Shown here piece after piece: positions 35,781-47,555 of a DNA stretch of 64,000 nt. The notes under the pieces are model-generated. The model had not been told where the DNA came from. It did not search any database and was given only the letters and a program-made list of their open reading frames with translations. Each line of letters begins with the position of its first letter. Position 1 is the stretch's first letter. The position numbers and the translations under genes are program-made. The stretch covers positions 10,062,146 through 10,126,145 of the forward strand of contig CM040743.1 in the NCBI GenBank assembly GCA_022829145.1. The letters run 5' to 3'. This DNA comes from Albula goreensis (Eukaryota; Chordata; Actinopteri; Albuliformes; Albulidae).

Positions 35781-37630
35781 AGTCATGTGTTTGCAAATAA
35801 TATTTTTCAAAATAAAGCTAATTAACACAACTCAAAAAGAAATACAGACGTTAACACAACTCATAACTTTCACCATAATAATAACTATAGTATTCTAAAA
35901 TCACAGTAATGTTTTAAAAATGTGTATCAACTGTGTGTCAGCTGATTTTCACAATCAATTTTTCTTTCAGGAGCACTGTATCATATCACATAACATATCA
36001 ATGAGAGCAAGCTATTCAGCCCAGCAAGGCTAGCCACTTACCCACAACCTGTAGAGTACCAAGGACTTGAAATCATTAAGGGTCATGACCTTTGCCAGCT
36101 TATTCCAAGTACTGCCAACCCTAATGGCTTCCCACTATGCACTGTTGTTCAATAGATTGAACTTGATATTTTTTGTAGTTTGTGTTGTTGATACCCTTTG
36201 GAAATTTAGCTGCTGCTGGTCAAGTGTCAGTTTATGACAAGTTAGGAACAAATGTGGTGGGGACATCCAAAACTGCTTCATGTGAAAAAGGCTCAACAAT
36301 TCAAAAAATATTTTACATTGAAGAAAAAAAATATTCCTTTTTGGGTAGGTGACTATAATTATTAGCTATGCTGAAGAGGATAATACAATATGTAACTAAA
36401 TCCATTCTATATGAATTATTAAATTCAAATTAGCCCAACAAGGAGATTAATGAGGCATTACAACCTAAAAACATATTTAAATATCATTTAAAATCTTATA
36501 GTGGACACCCTAGTATTCGGATGAAAGCGGTAAATACAGATATTTACACGAAATGAGTGCTGAACACAAAAGCCTTTGACATCATACTTTTCTGACATCT
36601 TGTGGCCATGACTGTAAACTGTAGTTAAGTACACCACAAATATACTTAGCCTGCAGGGCAAATATAGTAAATAAAATTCCAAATGCATGTTACCTAATAC
36701 ACCAAACGGTAAAAGCTATAGTTAATGGATTTTGGGGAAGACTTTAGCTATATCTGAAGGGAATAGGTATTTGGAGAAATTAACAAGCTGGATAGCTGAA
36801 GCTAGCTCACCCAAAGATTGGTTGAAAAAAACTATTTTACAAGGCTTGGGATCACAGCTATTTTGGGGAGGACACTATTGAAGATTTTAAGCTTGTCTAA
36901 AATAACATACTGCCTTGTCACATGTATCCCCATAAAATTACAAAAATGATAAATCAAATCCATTTACACTACATAGGGAGAAACAGGTCTGCTATAGGAA
37001 CGTGGTATTTTAAGAAAAAATGAGGATGGGCCACTGGATTGAATGGTGTATGCAAACTAAAGTGGTTCCAGGTTTGGTTGTGTAGATGTAGAAAGCCTTT
37101 GGTTTAGTCCTTAGCTTAAATTTTAAGAGGTTTGGGGGAGTTTAATTCCTGCTACGATGTGACATCAGTGTTAACCAGTGTATTCATTCTAACTTAATAG
37201 GATTACAAAAGTACTTTTTTCTTCAAAATTCCTCGAGCAGCATTTAAAAACAAAGCAATACTCTAACTCTTAAATTATTACCCCACAATTTTGTAATAAC
37301 TGATTAAATTATTCTGTTGTTTCTTTTATCCTAATAAGGAATTCCCAAACACATTTGTGAGATTTTGGTAGTCTTCTTTTCTGATTACATAATAATGGAT
37401 AAAATAGTGGATAATATAGATCTTTTGCAACTGAGATCATGATGCTGGACTTTGTGTACACCCAAAAATATAACCAGTGTAAACAGGTATATTTTTCTTT
37501 TTAATTCAGTATGTGTGTGAATTTTGTAGAGCTGTCTGTTGGTCTTCATGCTGTCATGAATGATAAATGGAATCAGTGCAAAGGGTTTTGAAAACAGTGA
37601 TAAGGAAAGCAATACAGACGTTTTCACCCA
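35781..37630. other. AT-rich intergenic DNA
   Basis: No exon recognised between the LINE relic and the S100-family 3' end. It may contain further degraded LINE sequence. Confidence 0.4.
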
Positions 37631-37633
37631 GTC

Positions 37634-37639
37634 TTTATT
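37634..37639 (-). terminator. Poly(A) signal of the S100-family gene
   Basis: AATAAA on the minus strand (context CCAATAAAGAC), 62 nt past the stop codon at 37701. Confidence 0.7.
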
Positions 37640-37700
37640 GGTCTGACATGAATATAGAGAGTTGCCGGAATGTGGGGCAAGGCTGAGAATTGTGCAGGGC

Positions 37701-37823
37701 TCACATCATGGAATGTACGGTAAGAGCCAAACCACCTATTAAGGTTATGTACTCCATGAAGTCGATACTGTTGTCTCCATCTGCGTCCAGGGCTTTCATA
37801 ATTTCATCTACTTCTTTGTTGCC
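37701..37823 (-). other. Exon 3 of the S100-family gene
   Basis: Acceptor atttttttacag, 40 codons and TGA in phase 0. It carries the canonical EF-hand loop DADGDNSIDFME. Confidence 0.7.
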
Positions 37824-39155
37824 CTGTAAAAAAATATGATTGGTATGAAGGTATGGCTGATAGGGGTTGTTACAACAGTACCTTTCTGTTTGTAACCTGG
37901 TAAGACAAGAGGTGTTGGTTGCACAATTAATGGATGTAGTTAATGAGGTATTTTAACCAATCCAAAACTCAGCAAAGCAGTGGGGAAGTTATACCACATA
38001 CCATCTCCACCCATCTAGGTTTCATGAAGCTTCTCTCTCCCATTGCTACATTATTCTTATTCAGAGGTGGAGAGGAAGTGATGGTTTACTGTGATTGTAA
38101 AGAAAAATATTTTGTACAAAAGGCCAGCAAACTGGGGGATGGTGGAACCATTGTTTCTGCACGGCCACCTGCAACTGGCCTGACTGTTTCAAGGAGTCCC
38201 ATTCTCCCCTGGTTTCAAGTTACACCAGAGCCAACCCCTCAGGCACTGAAGGGAACTGATTGGTGGGGACACTTTGCCCTACAATTGACCCCAGCACTGT
38301 CCACCAATAGGCATAGGGCAGCATGCACACTTTGTTTTGGTTCCTCTTAACTCCTCCCCAGACAGACATTTACTTCCGGAGTGAGAGGATGCTGCATCTC
38401 TCTGTTGGAGACGGCTGTGATAAGGGTGGTGCTTGCCCAAAGTAAGTGCCTGAACTTAAAGACTCTTGTTGTCGATAAGATTGTAACTTGTTGTATATAG
38501 TTGTAAATTGTTCATATACGCTGCTGTGTTGTGGGTTTATGTTAATAACTGGCTGTACTGTGTCCGGTAACTGTGCATTACTGTATGTATGTGTGGTTAT
38601 TAAGTGTGCAGTTAGTGATACTCTGTGGTACTGTTGTGATCTGGTGGCAGTGTTCTGGGTCCTGACCAGTTATGTGTCTGTGGTGTGGCTGTAGCCTAGT
38701 AATATGGCTGCCCCTGTCATTCACAGCTGGCCGGCCTCATAAAATGGCCACCAGGCCCACTCACTGAGCCTACCAAAATGGCTGCCTGACACGGCAGGCT
38801 CTATGGCAGCAGCAGTACTGCAGGCAACCACCTGCCTAAATGCAGCTACACTGGGTAGTAGCCTAGCAGCTCCCTAGGTTTCTTTTGTATTTGTAATTTA
38901 TTTAATATGTTTCCTCTTGTTTAGTGTTTCTTTTGTATTTAAAGTATTGTGTTCTTGCCAACACCCCTTTATTTAATATGTTTCCCTCTTGTTTAGAAAC
39001 CACACACCTTACCTAAACCCTTTGCTTTGGAAGTCTTCCTGCAGGAGAGTCTTCAACTCCCCTTTGCTGATTTTATTATCCTCCTTAGCAATTTCCTTAA
39101 ATCTTTGAAAGATTAAAGCTGTGGCCAAAAACAACTTTGGGGGTTCTCCTTCCAT
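37701..39155 (-). pseudogene. S100-family EF-hand gene, frame broken at the exon junction
   Basis: Coding exons 39013-39155 and 37701-37823 (minus strand). S100 proteins are small dimeric Ca2+ sensors with an N-terminal pseudo-EF-hand and a canonical second EF-hand. Exon 2 opens MEGEPPKLFLATALIFQRFK and gives EIAKEDNKISKGELKTLLQE, the pseudo-EF region. Exon 3 reads GNKEVDEIMKALDADGDNSI and DFMEYITLIGGL, with a complete loop D-x-D-x-D-x-S-x-D-x-x-E, to TGA. The whole S100 plan is present: TATA box, non-coding exon 1, two coding exons, poly(A) signal. But exon 2 ends after two bases of a codon (TTTAG|GTAAGG), while exon 3 needs phase 0, the usual S100 phase. Spliced as seen, the frame shifts and stops after about five codons, losing the Ca2+-binding hand. 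Either a 1-nt deletion made a pseudogene, or the GGGTTTAGG stretch carries an assembly error, or an unseen alternative splice restores the frame. The member of the family could not be named. Confidence 0.65.
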
Positions 39156-39171
39156 GGCTTTGTGTAAGGAC
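39013..39171 (-). other. Exon 2 of the S100-family gene
   Basis: Acceptor gctctttcttgag, a 16-nt leader, ATG in a good context (AAAGCCATGG), 47 codons plus 2 nt, donor GTAAGG. The exon carries the pseudo-EF-hand. Confidence 0.65.
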
Positions 39172-39180
39172 CTCAAGAAA

Positions 39181-39725
39181 GAGCACAACCACGTCTGTAA
39201 CTCACACAGAACAGCCACATCTGTCACTCACACAGCACAGCCACGTCTGTCACTCACAGAGCACAACCACGTCTGTCACTCACACAGCACAGCCACGTCT
39301 GTTACTCACACAGCACAGCCACGTCTGTTACTCACACAGCACAGCCACATCTGTCACTCACACAGCACAGCCACGTCTGTCACTCACAGAGCACAACCAC
39401 GTCTGTCACTCACACAGCACAGCCACGTCTGTTACTCACACAGCACAGCCACGTCTGTTACTCACACAGCACAGCCACGTCTCTCACTCACAGAGCACAG
39501 CCACGTCTCTCACTCACAGAGCACAACCACGTCTGTCACTCACACAGCACAGCCACGTCTGTTACTCACACAGCACAGCCACGTCTGTTACTCACACAGC
39601 ACAGCCACGTCTCTCACTCACAGAGCACAGCCACGTCTCTCACGCACAGAGCACAACCACATCTCTCACTCACAGCACAACCACGTCTCTCACTCAGAGC
39701 ACAACCACGTCTCTCACTCACAGAT
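39181..39725. repeat. 26-bp minisatellite beside S100 exon 2
   Basis: About 20 tandem copies of a 26-bp unit (for example cactcacacagcacagccac then gtctgt), ending with shorter variants near 39675-39725. Variant units recur in the same order in larger blocks. The repetitive 196- and 203-residue plus-strand frames are only translated repeat. On the minus strand nearly every unit contains GTGAGT. Confidence 0.95.
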
Positions 39726-40167
39726 AAATTAATTTACAATATATTTAATTGAAATCACATGTTGCACCATGAAACAAATCTATGTACCCAGTACTGTATT
39801 TTCAAACATTGGATATATTTATTGTACATGGAGTTATAGTCCTGTGGTTTACTTTAACCCACAATGACAGCTTTTAAAGTGCAGACACCTCCATCAGCAG
39901 AGATTTTAGTTCTCAAATACCTGACACTACTGTTATCTAATGATTGGAATATCTAGAGTGTTTGGAAAGAATTCAAAAACAATCTTTTGACCACTGTGGA
40001 ATTCCAGATACCACACACAACATCCCTGGAAAGAAAATGCACATTAAGAGAATAAGGCCATAGAGATTTCCATTTCCCTCTTTAAGGTCATTGGGCTTTC
40101 TGTCTTACCTGTGTGCAAGATAAAATCCTGTGAGTCCTTTTGGTTGGATGAAGGAAGTGGGACTGAA

Positions 40168-40175
40168 CTTATATA
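40168..40175 (-). promoter_or_regulatory. TATA box of the S100-family gene
   Basis: TATATAAG on the minus strand. About 60 nt further along the transcript is a donor (CACAG|GTAAGAC, exon end 40109). This predicts a non-coding first exon of roughly 40109-40140, the layout typical of S100 genes. Confidence 0.6.
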
Positions 40176-40539
40176 GAGGTCATAAACCTACCACACCCAC
40201 TGAACAGTGTACACCCACTGAACTGAACATGGAATTTCAGTAGTCCCAGTGGTCTGATATGTGAAAACAGTGCAACGTGTGTTGTAGCCTCTTTTTATAA
40301 TCCTTGAACATAACAAGGAAATCTAATTTATTTAAGGTCTGAATAAGGTTTGAGTGAGAGCTTTTGAATTCATTAAGGACAGAGGAGTGCTCACTCAGAA
40401 CACCTTGGATGGCTGATGGACTTCAGTCCTGTAGCTCGCTCATTGTTGGTGTCATTTAGCATTCCTGACACTAATACTGACTGCTAGTGCATGACATGTT
40501 TTCCTAAGCATGCCTCTGGGAGCTGTTGCCCATCTTGCT

Positions 40540-40640
40540 AACGCAGACTGGAGACCTACCTTTTCAGCCTGCATCTTCACACTAACTGAGGCTGTGGCAC
40601 TCTCTGCTTTTGGTTATACTTCTTGTTATGGTTTTCATTT
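40540..40640 (+). repeat. Possible L2/CR1-type LINE 3' tail
   Basis: The frame RLETYLFSLHLHTN (from gactggagacctaccttttc onward) resembles the L(K)T(Y/H)LF end of L2-type LINE proteins. Only the last few codons would be present. Weak evidence. Confidence 0.3.
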
Positions 40641-43600
40641 TATGACATGTTTGTTCTCAGCTGTATCTTATCTAGTGCATATATACTTGGTAGTCTGGAA
40701 ATGTGTTGGGTTTATTGCACATGAGATGCTACTTGAAATGATTAACCAGCTGGTGTAACCAATTGGTGACCTAAACATTATCATAATTGTGGCAATGCAG
40801 AGATGGTGTGATTTGATGGGAGGACATATATGTGCTGTATGTTCTCCTCACAAGGGCCAGAACAAGAACAGCTTGATGTGCTGCAACATGTCAAAGCTAC
40901 AGACAGCAGTGGTAATTACAATCCAATTCTGAATTTCTGTTGACTTATACAGACGGCAAGCAAATGTGTTTTAAGGTGGAGTTTAATATGCTATGCTTGC
41001 TGTTGATTTGAAAACCTGAGAGTATAGTGCAATAATTATGTTATTTTCCCTGCAAATCTGGTTGCATTGCAGTACTGTGAATAACATAATTTATGTGGAA
41101 TATCCTGAGGGTTGTGTGCAGCATTATGGCTGAGTGCAGTAGATACTGCATCGGTCTTTGACTTGTGGCCAGCGTAGTACGTTGGATTTCAGGTGGCTTA
41201 CCCTCCCCCTTCAATGCCCACTTGTAACAGTACTGTTTTATAGATTGCAAATAAAATATTCTTTTCTACACTGGGTTCTGTACTTTCTTGACTTACAATC
41301 CTGTCATTTTAGCACTGTACAGACTATTTGATTTGTTTAAGTGAGGGCGTGCCTTGGTTCTTACAGATACGTTGCTAGACAAATCTGACCTTCCTGATCA
41401 TTAATCAGGTGAATGCCCTTGTACTCTTCCACCCACGCTACTAAATCAATGTAATGTAATGGATTGAAAAAGTGAATTAGATTGATTTTTTTTCTGTCAG
41501 CAAAATGAGGCAATATAAGTGAAAATAAGTTCCAAGTAAGTTCTGCACTGGTATCAGGAAGCATTTTTGAACACAGCAAGTCGTTCAAAGAGAGTCGTAG
41601 AGTAAGTTGAATCAGCTGTCATATCATGTAGGAGAGGGAGAGGGAGAGACTCCTGGGGTGTGAAAGTCCAAGGATGTCACAGTGGCAGATTCTGTGGATG
41701 AGTGTTAAGCCTATTTGAAGTGGATGGCCTGTCAAAATCAGAGTGTATTCTTGTAATTTTATTTCCATTTTACTCGCCTCTGTGCAGGTTGTTTCACTGT
41801 AAAGTGCAGCAAAGGGTGGGGTCATTCTTCCTCAGTAAACAAACCATTCCATCATCTGAACAGAGAGAACTGCAAAAACAGGTCTGTCAGTGCGGTACAA
41901 CCCTAACTTTTGCCTTGCCCTCACTTGTTAATGCAAAACAAGTTACAAAACAAGTTTGTTAACTTACAAAAAAAATCTTGCAGTTTCCAAGACACTTATT
42001 ATCTCTTTCACTGTTTTCAGATAACACATTTGCAGAAAGATATTTAGAAAACGAAACATTTCCTACACCTGCTTATCAGTGTCTCACATCGTCCTTGAAC
42101 AATCATGCGCACAGAATTGCTTCAGCTCTGTGACTTTTGAGTTTCCTTGCATCTGCTATTTTCTGCAGGATCTGTCACAGCATTTCAATGGAGCGTAGGT
42201 TCTGACTTTGACTTGGACATGCCCAACTAATTAAAACTGTAGAGTACAATTCTTCTTAACACATGCACAGACATTTTGACTTTTGAATTATAATTTAGTT
42301 TCTTAAAATATTTGTCCCTTTTTAATTTAGTGTTCATTTATTTATTTACAACAAACTTTTTTTACTTGTTTTCAATATTAAACCGGTCGAGACTACTCCC
42401 TCTGCGTACAATGGCTTCAATAAAACCTTCACTTTAAAAACTGGTGGCACCAATTTAATGTATTTTACTTTGGTGATATAATGTCTGGTGTGTTGCATTT
42501 TGCAACTCAAACAGACAATCTACCACATGACTTTTTGCTCACCCCTCAGATAGTTTTGTCAGCCTAATGTACTAGTTTGTATGCAAACTACTTCATAACT
42601 ACATAAGCTTCATCAGTGGTTAAACTAATGGTTAATACTAATGTCAGTCATGAAGGTGGTTTTCCAACAGTAAACAACCTCTCATGGGAGTTATTGCAGT
42701 CGCTGTCTCCCTCCCCATCAAATCTTTCCACCCACACAGTGCCTTAGTCTTTGTAAATGTCACATAGTTCACACCACCTCTCCTTTGTCTCTTAAATGCT
42801 GTTACAGCTGTTAAGCTTAGATGGTATGCTTCAAACAACACAACTGTTGTGCAGCAGGTATAACAAGTAATGACATGTTTTACTAATGTTGTGTAATGCA
42901 CAGCGAATTGCTTAATATATTTTGATAACAATAGTAACCGAAATACCGTCAACATAAAGCTTTGTCCAACTATTTTCACATTATAAGATGTGTTCACCTA
43001 TAGTTATGCTTGCAACACAACTAGAATAATGCCTTTGAGAAATGTATGTTTTTTATGGGTTTTACTGTTTTGTGTGTGTATCCCACTCAAAACGTATGTC
43101 TAAAAGTACTCATGTGGATTTCTCATGAGTGTCCTCCTTTGCCCTCCTGTTCATTCATGGGGTGTGTCCTGCATGTTTTACCTTTTCCCACAGTATTACA
43201 GGTAAATCACCTACTGGTTATGCATTATGTAAGCAAAGCAGTTGAAAGAGACCATTCCTGAGCCAAAATGGTAACTGCACTAATGTTCTGGTCAAGGTGT
43301 TTTTACCTGAATCCAGGCAAAATCCAGTAAAACACATTAAATTGGTGCAACCATTTTTTTTTAATTTACATGCACCACCAAAAAAACAAATGCACACAAA
43401 CGGGCTCATCACAGTGCCCTGAAAGAGCATGCTCTCACAGAAGAAGAGAAGACATCTTTGGCACAGAATGAGTCACAGCACCGACTGTGTGTCTGCCCTA
43501 CCCTCAGGCCATGCAGCCCTTTTTAAACTCAAACAAGCAATTCAACTGCTACGAAAACAATATACCTGGTGTGCTTGTTTTACCAGCAACTGCCTTTTCT

Positions 43601-43800
43601 TTCTCCTCCCACCAGATTTACATGATGGAGTGGATAAAGAAGGTGGGTACAGGTATATTTACAGGTTATTTTGATTCCAGAAGCACTTTACAGTGAAGGG
43701 GAAGCTAGCATGTCTTAGTTCCACAGCATGGTGGTCAGTATAATGTGGATAGGCACACCGGATAAATGGCTTATCTCTTCCAAATAGATATCTTATGGTG
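40641..43800. other. Intergenic, no gene recognised
   Basis: AT-rich DNA without recognised exons or named repeats. It separates the minus-strand S100-family gene from the transposon-rich block. Confidence 0.5.
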
Positions 43801-43804
43801 AAGA

Positions 43805-43985
43805 CACATAGGCAGCATGGACGCTGGGCGCCGAAGCCGCCTCCATTCGTTTTGAATGGGGACCGGCGAGACGCTCCCGCGGGGCACAGGCGTCGAGTGG
43901 CCAACTGGCGGGGCGTCGAGAAGTTGAAAGCAGTGAACTTTGACCCGGCCGTTTGAAAACGCCACCAAGCAACCAATCAGATGTC
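43805..43985. repeat. GC-rich block, possible DNA-transposon end
   Basis: A sharply bounded CpG-rich stretch (gcgccgaagccgcctccatt, then a short palindrome CCATTC...GAATGG, then cgctcccgcggggcacagg) inside AT-rich DNA. Its look recalls ends of fish non-autonomous DNA transposons. The class was not identified and the borders are approximate. Confidence 0.35.
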
Positions 43986-44125
43986 ACAACATCGCATTTT
44001 CACTCTGCTGGGACAGTCAAATGCATGAAATAAAATGAGGAGGAACTAGATCACTGCTTCTTGTTGAACTTAGATCGATTCTCTTGCAACATTATTAGCC
44101 AATGTTTCCCCCCAATCACAGTCAA

Positions 44126-44144
44126 CAGTGCCCCCTGGTGACTC
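44126..44144 (-). promoter_or_regulatory. CTCF-like motif
   Basis: The minus strand reads GAGTCACCAGGGGGCACTG, close to the CTCF core CCACCAGGGGGCGC. It lies between the two divergent S100 genes. Confidence 0.45.
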
Positions 44145-44617
44145 ACTACTATCACTTCCAGAGAATAACCCAAAATAGCACTCCGGGTGTTGGGAAATAA
44201 GGGGAAATAGGGAGATGCAAAAATAATCGGAGCATCTGTACATGGTTATACATTTTGCTACATTATGGCCCAAAAAGAAACTTCCAGGGGCAAGGTATAA
44301 TGTTGAGAAATTGAAATGCTGAAAGTTAATGGGCTTCTGGGTGGCTGATACGTGTAAGACATCGTTGTATTACTATGCAGACTCAGACGTTGTCAGTAGC
44401 AGCTCCCAATGAAGGCCAAGGACAAGGGTCATTGGATTTGGAGGATGCTCTCCCCGTGGACACTGTTGGTGGGTGCTTAACTAACAAATCAAGTTTACAA
44501 TCTTTAAATATAAGACATAATTGTTATGTGTACGCTCGAAAATCTGTCAGTTATGCTTTGTAACCGTGCCCAGTTCTACTTGCGTTAACGGCAGCTATTG
44601 GTGAGGAGGAGCAAGCA

Positions 44618-44945
44618 GCAGGTGTTGCCATAGAGGAAAACGCTGTTGTGGGATTTATCAAAGTTTTCGTATATCACTATGTTCGTAGGATCCGAAGAAA
44701 TTTCACGAGTGCTCTAAACTGTTCGTATTGTGTGCGTAAATCGAAAAACACGGATGTAAAGCATGTTTTTGCTTTTATTTTTCTATTCACTCAACTTTTA
44801 TTGGATTAAAAATTAGTTGCAAATTATATGGTAGTAATATAGTAATATTATAACGACTCGAATTGTTTTATAAAATCACTGTTGGATTCCACATTAAGAC
44901 AGGTGATGCTTCATCTGTGTAATCTTGATTAATCAAATTAATTTT
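44618..44945. mobile_element. Interspersed repeat, internally deleted copy
   Basis: Matches both ends, but not the middle, of the element at 45906-46895. The left part ggtgttgccatagaggaaaa corresponds to 45906-45933. The rest, from gatttatcaaagttttcgta to gattaatcaaatta, corresponds to 46599-46892 with roughly 85-90 percent identity by eye. The class is unknown and no transposase was recognised. Confidence 0.65.
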
Positions 44946-45905
44946 TATTTTGAATTTTACATGAATTTCATACAACACGTGAAAGACGTTTGCTATAAAT
45001 AAGGAGCACAAACCATTGCTAAGGTCTTCATTGCTCTGGCTGACCTCGCTCTATTAGCTCCAAGAAAAACTTAAGCAGTCAACACGTCTCGAAACAGCGC
45101 AGAAATAGGACTTTCATAATACAATAATGTTCTTATTTAATAAACATACGTTCTTGTGCTATTGGACTAATATAGCCAGCTGATTGTGCCATTTACTGTG
45201 TAGGAATTTGCGATCTAATTTTCTCCTGTCTTTGAAAAATAAATCTAAATATTACAATCGTCGTTATTTTTATGCAAGGTAAATTTTGAAAAGGAGAGGG
45301 ACTGCAGAGTGGAGGGAAAGGCGAGCGAGGGCACACTTTTATGGAGGATCCTAAATACGTAATAGTTCTAATTTGAACGAATTGTTTTACTTGGGATCCG
45401 TTCCAAAACGTGACAGTCCTAACGTTGTATTGCATGTGTCATTACCACTATGGCCCAACCATGCCCCCTCGCGGGTCCGAGTGCAGCTGCCCCCCAGGAT
45501 TTATGGCATCAGTAAGGCTGGTATACAAAAACATACCTTAAGAGTTGGACGGTGACTGATCCAAAACGAGGGAAAACAGATCGTTGTGAACTATCATGGT
45601 AATTCCAGCCATCGATGTCCCCCCGATAATTCGCCTCCAGTTTCATGTCGAACCATTTTCTTTTAACCTGTTGTAGCGTACACGGAACCGTTGACACTTA
45701 AAACTGCAACAGTTACATCTTGACAGGCTTTGGTTTTGGTCTTCTCCGGCCCCGGCACTCCACTTCTTACACTACTGAACAAAGTTTTTTTTTATATTTT
45801 TTTAATTCTATTTAGGTTACCATAACTTAAGTCGCCACTTCAGAAACGTTTTTTTTCTTTTGCCTTTTCTCTGTAATCTTTTTACATTACCAACAAAGGG
45901 TAATG

Positions 45906-46888
45906 GTGTTGCCAAGGAGGAAAACGTTGTTGAGAATGACAAGAATGTCTAATGGAGACAGTGTAAATGAGGAGGCTACGAACACAGATCTCCAGAGTAT
46001 GTAGAATGATTAATGGTCTGAAATCAAGCAAAAAGACAAAGACACCAGCAAGACCAGGGCAGAGCAACCAGCTGGCTGATGAAGCTGCTGGAAGAAGCTA
46101 AAACAATCAGTGAAGCCTGGCAAGGATGACATCATCCTTTTTCGCACTGCATTGCACATGCAAGACAATGCAGGGGGCCTAAGGGGACGCTGACTTCCTC
46201 TGACGCTATCGTGATGATCAGCTGTCAGGAAGCATTGCGGACATCAACATCAGCGCAGATGGAAATCATCTGAGATCACAAACTGTCAAAGGCAGACTGT
46301 AGAATTACACCACTGTGTCTACAAGAGGAATTGCTATGATAATTTGGGAAATGTTTCCCTGGCATGTATGTTGTATCTCAAAGCGTATAAAAGAAGTAAC
46401 CATGTACACCCCGAAATATACGACCCCAGCATTCTTGGGAAGAAGCAGCACATATCTGACTCATCAATGTCAAACTTTGATGCAAAAAAACGAGCATTAA
46501 ACCAAGCCCTTTTCCATTTTCACTTGCCAAAAAACAATGGGCGTCATTTATCAAACGTGATCGTAAATCGTTCGTAAATGCATTTATGCAAAAAATGTGG
46601 ATTTATCAAACTTTTCGTAAATCAGTTTGTTCGTAGGATCCGAAGAAATTTCACGAGTGCTCTAAACTATTCGTATTGTGTGCATAAATGGAAAAACACT
46701 GCTGTAAAGCGTGTTTTCGTGTTTTTGCTTTTATTTTTCCATTCACTCATTTTGTATTGGATACAAATGAGTAGCAAATTATTTGTTAGTAATGGGCTAC
46801 AGTAGTATTATAACGGTTCAAATTGTTATATAAAATCACTATGGGATTCAACATTAAAACAGGTGATGCTGTGTAATCCTGATTAATC

Positions 46889-46895
<7 letters not shown>
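45906..46895. mobile_element. Longer copy of the same interspersed repeat
   Basis: Shares its left 28 bp and its right approximately 290 bp with the copy at 44618-44945, but keeps about 660 bp of interior. The interior has an open frame on the plus strand (46344-46577), not recognised as any transposase. The copy ends where (TA)n begins at 46893. Confidence 0.6.

Positions 46896-46954
<59 letters not shown>
46893..46954. repeat. (TA)n microsatellite
   Basis: About 31 TA units abutting the end of the repeat copy at 46895; TA is a common insertion target and expansion point for DNA transposons. Confidence 0.95.
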
Positions 46955-46957
<3 letters not shown>

Positions 46958-47440
46958 CATGGAAATCACATGTACAGTTGTTTTTTCCTGGAGTGTCGGA
47001 CCTATTGCTCAACATCATCTCATTGCTGTTTATGTCTCAGACAGCATTTACGTCTGCAAAGTCAAAGTTATATAAAATCAACACACTTGCCTTTGATTGC
47101 TGTGGCCAGGCAGGCCATTTTAATAAACATTGCTTACACAATAACGATGTATCTTGTAGGTGCAATTTAAACCTCAAATGCCAAAGTCCGTTTCATTGGA
47201 TTACTTGCACTGTGATTAATTTTCATTGCTTAATTGTAACAGTCTGCCTTTTTAAGTTAAATGAATCGCATCAACTTCAAGTTCATCGAAGCGCATGTGG
47301 GTAGGTGGGAAACAGTGAAATTGATACTGTAATCTTTTATTGTTCCTTGGTGTGGTAGACCGTAAATACACAATGGCTCAATTCATTAGCTAGGTGACCA
47401 CACACAATCAAAACTTTGCCAAGATAACACGTGCACACTC

Positions 47441-47442
<2 letters not shown>

Positions 47443-47526
<84 letters not shown>
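47443..47526. repeat. (CA)n microsatellite just upstream of the s100a1 promoter
   Basis: About 42 CA units, then GCACGCGTGCGCGC, which is alternating purine-pyrimidine. It ends about 30 bp before the candidate TATA box. Confidence 0.97.
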
Positions 47527-47530
<4 letters not shown>

Positions 47531-47555
47531 GCGTGCGCGCAGGGTGTCGCCTGTC

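Noticed and set aside
38350-38445. Exon-like stretch (YFRSERMLHLSVGDGC) ending CCAAA|GTAAGT on the plus strand
   Set aside because: Lies in a repeat-looking region without a partner exon or known family.
39121-39732. Two long plus-strand frames (196 and 203 residues) with a His/Ser/Thr-rich 26-residue repeat
   Set aside because: They are translations of a 26-bp minisatellite in different frames; two frames open at once shows repeat composition, not coding.
43659-43987. Minus-strand frames of 64-105 residues over the GC-rich block
   Set aside because: Three frames are open over a CpG-rich, probably transposon-derived segment; no protein motif.
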